Assembly (NCBI RefSeq): GCF_011044495.1
Contig: NZ_CP049143.1
Coordinates: 992,001-1,056,000 of the forward strand
Origin: Roseimicrobium sp. ORNL1
Lineage (GTDB): Bacteria; Verrucomicrobiota; Verrucomicrobiia; Verrucomicrobiales; Verrucomicrobiaceae
Length of the DNA: 64,000 bases
Direction: 5' to 3'
The first letter of the stretch is position 1; every line of letters begins with the position of its first letter. Position numbers and translations under genes: made by a program. The notes under the pieces are model-generated. The model did not search any database. It saw only the letters and a program-made list of their open reading frames with translations, and was not told where the DNA came from. Positions 60,314 to 64,000 of the stretch are shown in pieces.

Positions 60314-61633
60314 ATGCTGGCCTCACTCCCCCAGACCACGCCATCACTGGAAGCGGAGCCTGACCCCTTGGGTCATCTTCTGAAAATGATTCACGAGCAG
60401 GGTGACATCGTGCGGTACCACAGTGGCTATGGTCTTGTGCATCTGTTCAATCATCCGGATCACGTGCAGGCCATCGTGCAGAATGCCAACTTCGAGAGGA
60501 CAGCACTCATGAGGATGGTGCTGGGTGATGGACTACTCGCGAGCGATGGCCGCTACTGGCAGCAGCAGCGCCGGCTGTTGCAACCCTCGTTCCACGAGAA
60601 ATGCATTCACGGATTTGGTCACGTGATCGTGCAATCCACTCTGGGCATGCTCCGTCGCTGGGAGAAAGAAGGTGCAACAGGGGAAGTGTTGGAATTGTGT
60701 GCTGAGGCGCGAAGACTGACCTTGGAAATTATTCTCAGCGTATTGTTTGGAGAAGTGCCGCAGGAGGATGTGGTCCGGATGGTCGATGCTGCCCAGGTGA
60801 TCATGGCGCATGTGGGCGATCTTTCCGATGTCGTATTCAACGTGCCGCTGATCATCGACCCCCAACTCAGGGAACGTTTCCTATCAGCGATGGAGGTCAT
60901 GGATTCCATCGTTGCGGAGCTCACGCAAAAGGCTGAGTCGGGTCCGAGGAGTGCACGAGGCATCGTGTCCTCCCTGTTGCAGGCGCGGGACGAGGGCGTG
61001 CTTACCGCGCGACAGGTGCGGGACGAAATCGTCACCATGATCATCGCCGGCCATGAGACCACGGCCATCGCACTCTCATGGGCGATGGCACTTCTCTCCG
61101 CCCATGCAGATGTCTACGAACGGCTCGTGGAAGAGGTGGATCGCGTGCTCGATTCACGCACTCCGGTGGTGGACGATCTCTCACAGCTCACCTACCTGCG
61201 CATGGTGCTGGATGAGTCCATGCGTCTCTATCCACCCGTGAGTGTGGCGGTACGGCAGGCCGTGAAGGAAGATACCGTCGCAGGAGTTCGCATTCCCGCT
61301 GGAGGGTTGGTCCTCGTTTGTTCCTTTACCACCCACCGGCATCCGGATTTTTGGAGAGAGCCTGAACGATTTGATCCCGAGCGTTTCCTTCCTGAACGCA
61401 GTCGTGATCGCCACCGTTATGCGTTTTTCCCATTCTTGGGTGGCAGGCATCAGTGCATCGGCCAGGGGTTGGTGATGATTGAAGCGCCGTTGATTCTGGC
61501 CCTTCTGCTCAAGCATGTGAAGATGCACATGCCGTCGGGTATCAGGCGATATCCGCTTCCCGGTACAGCCTTGCGTCTGAAGGAGGGGTTTCCCATTACA
61601 GTGGAATTTAGGAAACCTCTGCCTGCATGCTGA
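60314..61633 (+). CDS. cytochrome P450
   Basis: 439 residues. I-helix motif AGHETT, ExxR motif ESMR, and heme-binding loop FPFLGGRHQCIG with the thiolate ligand Cys381. No N-terminal membrane anchor, so it is soluble as most bacterial P450s. The layout (ERFLPERS, HRYAFFPFLGG) resembles CYP families acting on fatty acids or lipids. It overlaps the FAAL gene by 7 bases, suggesting it hydroxylates or desaturates the lipid chain used by the cluster; redox partners are not encoded here. The upstream TTG start at 60227 is less likely because the ATG gives the family's usual length. Confidence 0.9.
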   Translation: MLASLPQTTPSLEAEPDPLGHLLKMIHEQGDIVRYHSGYGLVHLFNHPDHVQAIVQNANFERTALMRMVLGDGLLASDGRYWQQQRRLLQPSFHEKCIHGFGHVIVQSTLGMLRRWEKEGATGEVLELCAEARRLTLEIILSVLFGEVPQEDVVRMVDAAQVIMAHVGDLSDVVFNVPLIIDPQLRERFLSAMEVMDSIVAELTQKAESGPRSARGIVSSLLQARDEGVLTARQVRDEIVTMIIAGHETTAIALSWAMALLSAHADVYERLVEEVDRVLDSRTPVVDDLSQLTYLRMVLDESMRLYPPVSVAVRQAVKEDTVAGVRIPAGGLVLVCSFTTHRHPDFWREPERFDPERFLPERSRDRHRYAFFPFLGGRHQCIGQGLVMIEAPLILALLLKHVKMHMPSGIRRYPLPGTALRLKEGFPITVEFRKPLPAC

Positions 61634-63441
61634 CCCCGCAGCACAGCATCCGGGGAGAGGCCGCACTCGGCGCGGGAACTGGCGTGCCGCACCGCGTGCA
61701 GACCTTGATGGATCTGGTGGAGCATCATGCTGCGACGGGTGGACAAAGCAGGGCCTTTGTATTCCTGCAGGACGGTGTTCAGGAAACGGCATTCCTCACG
61801 TACCCGGAATTGGATCGGCAGGCGCGATCCGTCGCCGCGTGGTTGCAATCACAAGGACTCGAAGGGCAGCGTGCGCTGCTGCTGTTTCCTTCCGGGCTGG
61901 AGTTTGTGGTGGCGTTTCTGGGTTGTCTTTATGCCAGTGTGATTGCTGTCCCGGCCAATCCTCCGCGCTTGAATCGCAAGGCACACCGGCTGCGCGCCAT
62001 GGTGGAGGATTCGCAGGCGGCATTGGCTCTCACCACCTCGCGCATGCAGGAGCGCATTCGTCCTGCATTGGTAGAGGCAGGCATAGAGGGACTGGCTTTT
62101 GCCTCCGTGGATTCCCTAACTGCAGGATTGGAGAGCCAGTGGCGACGACCTGCGGTGAACAGTGAATCACTTGCGTTTCTGCAATACACTTCAGGCTCTA
62201 CGTCGCAGCCCAAGGGCGTCATGGTCAGTCATGGAAATCTCCTGGCCAATCATCGCATGATGCAGGAGGCCTTTGGTCAGACGAAGGACACACGCATTGT
62301 CACCTGGCTGCCGCTGTTTCATGACATGGGTTTGATCGGCAATGTGCTCCAAGCCCTCTATCTAGGCACCGAGTGCGCCATCATTCCTCCCGAGGTCTTT
62401 CTCATGAAACCAGTCTGCTGGCTGCAGGCGATGGCGCAACGACGTGCCACCTTCAGCGGTGCTCCGAACTTCGCCTACGAACTGTGCGCGCAAAAGATCT
62501 CGGGGGAGCAGTGCCTTGGCCTGGACCTTGGCAGCTGGGAGACCGCGTTCTGCGGTGCGGAACCGGTGCGTCATGCCACCATGGAACGGTTTGCCGCAAC
62601 ATTCGCCTCGTGCGGTTTTCGAAAGCAGGCGTTGTATCCCTGTTATGGACTCGCGGAGGGGACGCTGTTTGTCGCGGGAGCAGGCAAGTCCACAGGTGCG
62701 CATGCGGCGTGTTTCAGCGCTGCGAGTTTGGAGAATCATCGCGCGCAGGAGGTGTCAGTCGCTGAAGCGGGCACTCCCTCACGCATCCTTGTAAGCTGCG
62801 GTCACACGTGGGGACAGCAACAGATCGTGATCGTGGATCCAGAGACAAGGGAACGCTGCGCACCGGGAATGATTGGAGAAATTTGGATCTCGGGCCCGAA
62901 CGTGGCGCAGGGATATTGGCTAGGTGGGATGAAGACGACGCATGGCTTTGATGCCTCTCTGCCTGACGTGGAAGGCGCGCATTTCTTTCGCACCGGTGAT
63001 CTGGGTTTCATCCATGACGGTGGGTTGTATGTCTCCGGTCGTATCAAAGACCTGATCATCATTGCCGGTCGCAATCACGATCCCGGCGACATCGAGCACA
63101 CGGTGTGCGCGAGCCATCCGTCGATTCGCTCATCAGGTTGCGCGGCCTTCCAGGCGGAAGTGGAGGATGATGCGAAACTCATCATCGCAGTGGAACTGGA
63201 GAGAACCAGCGACGGGCAGAATGGTGCCGCCACGTTGATATCTCCGATTGCATCCGCCTTGCAAACCATCGTTAAGCACATTCGCGAAGCGGTCGCGGCG
63301 CAACATGACCTATCCGTTCACGAAGTGGTGTTGCTGCGTCCAGCTGCCCTGCCGAAGACATCGAGCGGAAAAATACAACGCCATGCAACCAAGGTAGCGT
63401 GGATGGATCGATCTTTGAAGCTATGGCAATCAAGGAAGTGA
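61627..63441 (+). CDS. fatty acyl-AMP ligase (FAAL)
   Basis: 604 residues. AMP-binding signature YTSGSTSQPKGVM, WLPLFHDMGLIGNVLQ, SGAPNFAYELC, YPCYGLAEGTLF, and RTGDLGFIHDGGLYVSGRIKDLIIIAGRNHDPGDIE. The DMGLIGNVLQALYLG and SGAPNFAYELC segments are typical of FAALs, which activate fatty acids as adenylates and pass them to a carrier protein, rather than to CoA. A C-terminal K-x-Q-R segment (SSGKIQRHATK) is present. The next gene begins inside its last 19 bases, so both are coupled. It should start a lipopeptide or similar product by loading the acyl chain onto the adjacent ACP. Confidence 0.95.
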   Translation: MLTPQHSIRGEAALGAGTGVPHRVQTLMDLVEHHAATGGQSRAFVFLQDGVQETAFLTYPELDRQARSVAAWLQSQGLEGQRALLLFPSGLEFVVAFLGCLYASVIAVPANPPRLNRKAHRLRAMVEDSQAALALTTSRMQERIRPALVEAGIEGLAFASVDSLTAGLESQWRRPAVNSESLAFLQYTSGSTSQPKGVMVSHGNLLANHRMMQEAFGQTKDTRIVTWLPLFHDMGLIGNVLQALYLGTECAIIPPEVFLMKPVCWLQAMAQRRATFSGAPNFAYELCAQKISGEQCLGLDLGSWETAFCGAEPVRHATMERFAATFASCGFRKQALYPCYGLAEGTLFVAGAGKSTGAHAACFSAASLENHRAQEVSVAEAGTPSRILVSCGHTWGQQQIVIVDPETRERCAPGMIGEIWISGPNVAQGYWLGGMKTTHGFDASLPDVEGAHFFRTGDLGFIHDGGLYVSGRIKDLIIIAGRNHDPGDIEHTVCASHPSIRSSGCAAFQAEVEDDAKLIIAVELERTSDGQNGAATLISPIASALQTIVKHIREAVAAQHDLSVHEVVLLRPAALPKTSSGKIQRHATKVAWMDRSLKLWQSRK

Positions 63442-64000
63442 CTCAGAGCGACATCCGGGACTGGCTCATTGCAAAGGTGGCAGACACCCTGAAGTGTGCA
63501 CCGGAAGACATTGGGCTGGAGGAGTCCTTCACCAGCCTGGGTCTGGATTCCCTGTCGATGCTGATGCTCACGGGGGATCTTGCCGCATGGCTGGGACGTG
63601 ATCTCCATGCCACGGTGCTGCTCAAGCATCCGTCGATCGAAGAAGTGGCGGAGTTGCTGGCGAGGTCCGGGCAGGGCGAGCTGGAACTGCAGAAGCCCAG
63701 TTCCTCTCGCGAGCATCCGCTGCCTGCCACACTGGCCCAGGAACGTCTTCTGAAACATGCCAGCCTTCCGCCCGAGCGCGACGCGAACATCGTGAATCCA
63801 CGGTTTATCCTGAAAGGGAATCTCGATGTGGAAGCCCTGCGCCGCGCGCTCGCTGAAATGGTCAGCCGGCATGAAATGCTGCGCACCACGTTTGCTCTGC
63901 ATGAGGGCACCTATGTCCAGATCGTGCATCCCACCGGGCCAGCGATAGTGGAAGAGGTGGATTGGACAGCGGAGGACTCGACGCAAACCGAGGAACAATT
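63423..64000 (+). CDS. NRPS starter: ACP domain plus condensation domain, cut by right window edge
   Basis: The first 190 or so residues are visible. An acyl carrier domain (about 8-85) has the phosphopantetheine site in LGLDSLSM (Ser near 45). After a short linker a condensation domain begins (LPATLAQERLL, GNLDVEALRRALAEMVSRHEMLRTTF), the N-terminal part before the HHxxxDG motif, which must lie beyond the edge. An ACP-C starter directly after a FAAL is the layout of lipo-initiated NRPS lines, where the C domain condenses a fatty acid with the first amino acid. The frame runs open to the edge; start ATG overlaps the FAAL end by 19 bases. Confidence 0.9.
   Translation, partial: MAIKEVTQSDIRDWLIAKVADTLKCAPEDIGLEESFTSLGLDSLSMLMLTGDLAAWLGRDLHATVLLKHPSIEEVAELLARSGQGELELQKPSSSREHPLPATLAQERLLKHASLPPERDANIVNPRFILKGNLDVEALRRALAEMVSRHEMLRTTFALHEGTYVQIVHPTGPAIVEEVDWTAEDSTQTEEQ

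Noticed and set aside
1-64000. CRISPR arrays, rRNA genes, integrases or prophage modules
   Set aside because: No regularly spaced repeats, rRNA-like conserved stretches, integrase or phage structural genes were seen on either strand.

Overview
The window looks like chromosomal DNA of a high-GC Gram-negative bacterium of the phylum Verrucomicrobiota (inference). Pointers are a small basic protein of the Verrucomicrobia/Chlamydiae type, a secreted sulfatase next to a DUF1080 protein, Tat-exported Gfo/Idh/MocA dehydrogenase, PSCyt1-like cytochrome c, SHD1-like and DUF4139 secreted proteins, and giant envelope proteins of a kind found in Planctomycetes and Verrucomicrobia. No rRNA, tRNA, CRISPR array or prophage was found. 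Few genes have clear Shine-Dalgarno sites, so several starts are chosen by homology.

Layout. 1-6.9 kb: cut-off amidohydrolase, cyclic-nucleotide-binding/thioredoxin-reductase-like fusion, MFS exporter, nitroreductase, citrate synthase with a small membrane protein. 6.9-7.5 kb: gene-free stretch with a ~260-bp nested palindrome. 7.5-12.1 kb: small conserved proteins, a VOC protein, a creatininase-family hydrolase and an apparently frameshifted zinc-ribbon membrane protein. 12.2-17.9 kb: cupredoxin, RodZ-like protein, FtsK translocase, cytochrome c. 18-19.2 kb: an orphan protein with a CheD-type deamidase core. 19.5-28.7 kb: small basic protein, pseudouridine synthase, Tat dehydrogenase, hybrid histidine kinase, SUKH-like protein, esterase, dipeptide epimerase, K+ channel. 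28.9-34.4 kb: metG, sulfatase, DUF1080, beta-propeller and MoaD-like pair. 34.5-42.4 kb: phosphopantetheinyl transferase, polar amino-acid ABC transporter parts, cell-wall amidase opposite a five-LysM protein, transglutaminase-like protein. 42.4-47.2 kb: DUF4139 protein, phosphoesterase, lysS and a REP-associated transposase flanked by inverted REP sequences.

47.4-60.2 kb is the most unusual part: three adjacent same-strand genes encoding exported proteins of 1244, 1597 and 1395 residues. They share an N-terminal motif block, a common core block before a conserved aromatic/proline segment, and C-terminal membrane anchors, so they appear to be paralogues acting together in the envelope. The middle one carries two tandem secretin STN/N0-like modules and the last one a TPR-like repeat. 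Function is unknown.

60.3 kb to the right edge opens a lipopeptide-type biosynthetic cluster: cytochrome P450, fatty acyl-AMP ligase and an ACP-condensation NRPS start that runs off the window. The Sfp-type transferase at 35-36 kb is a plausible activator of its carrier domains.
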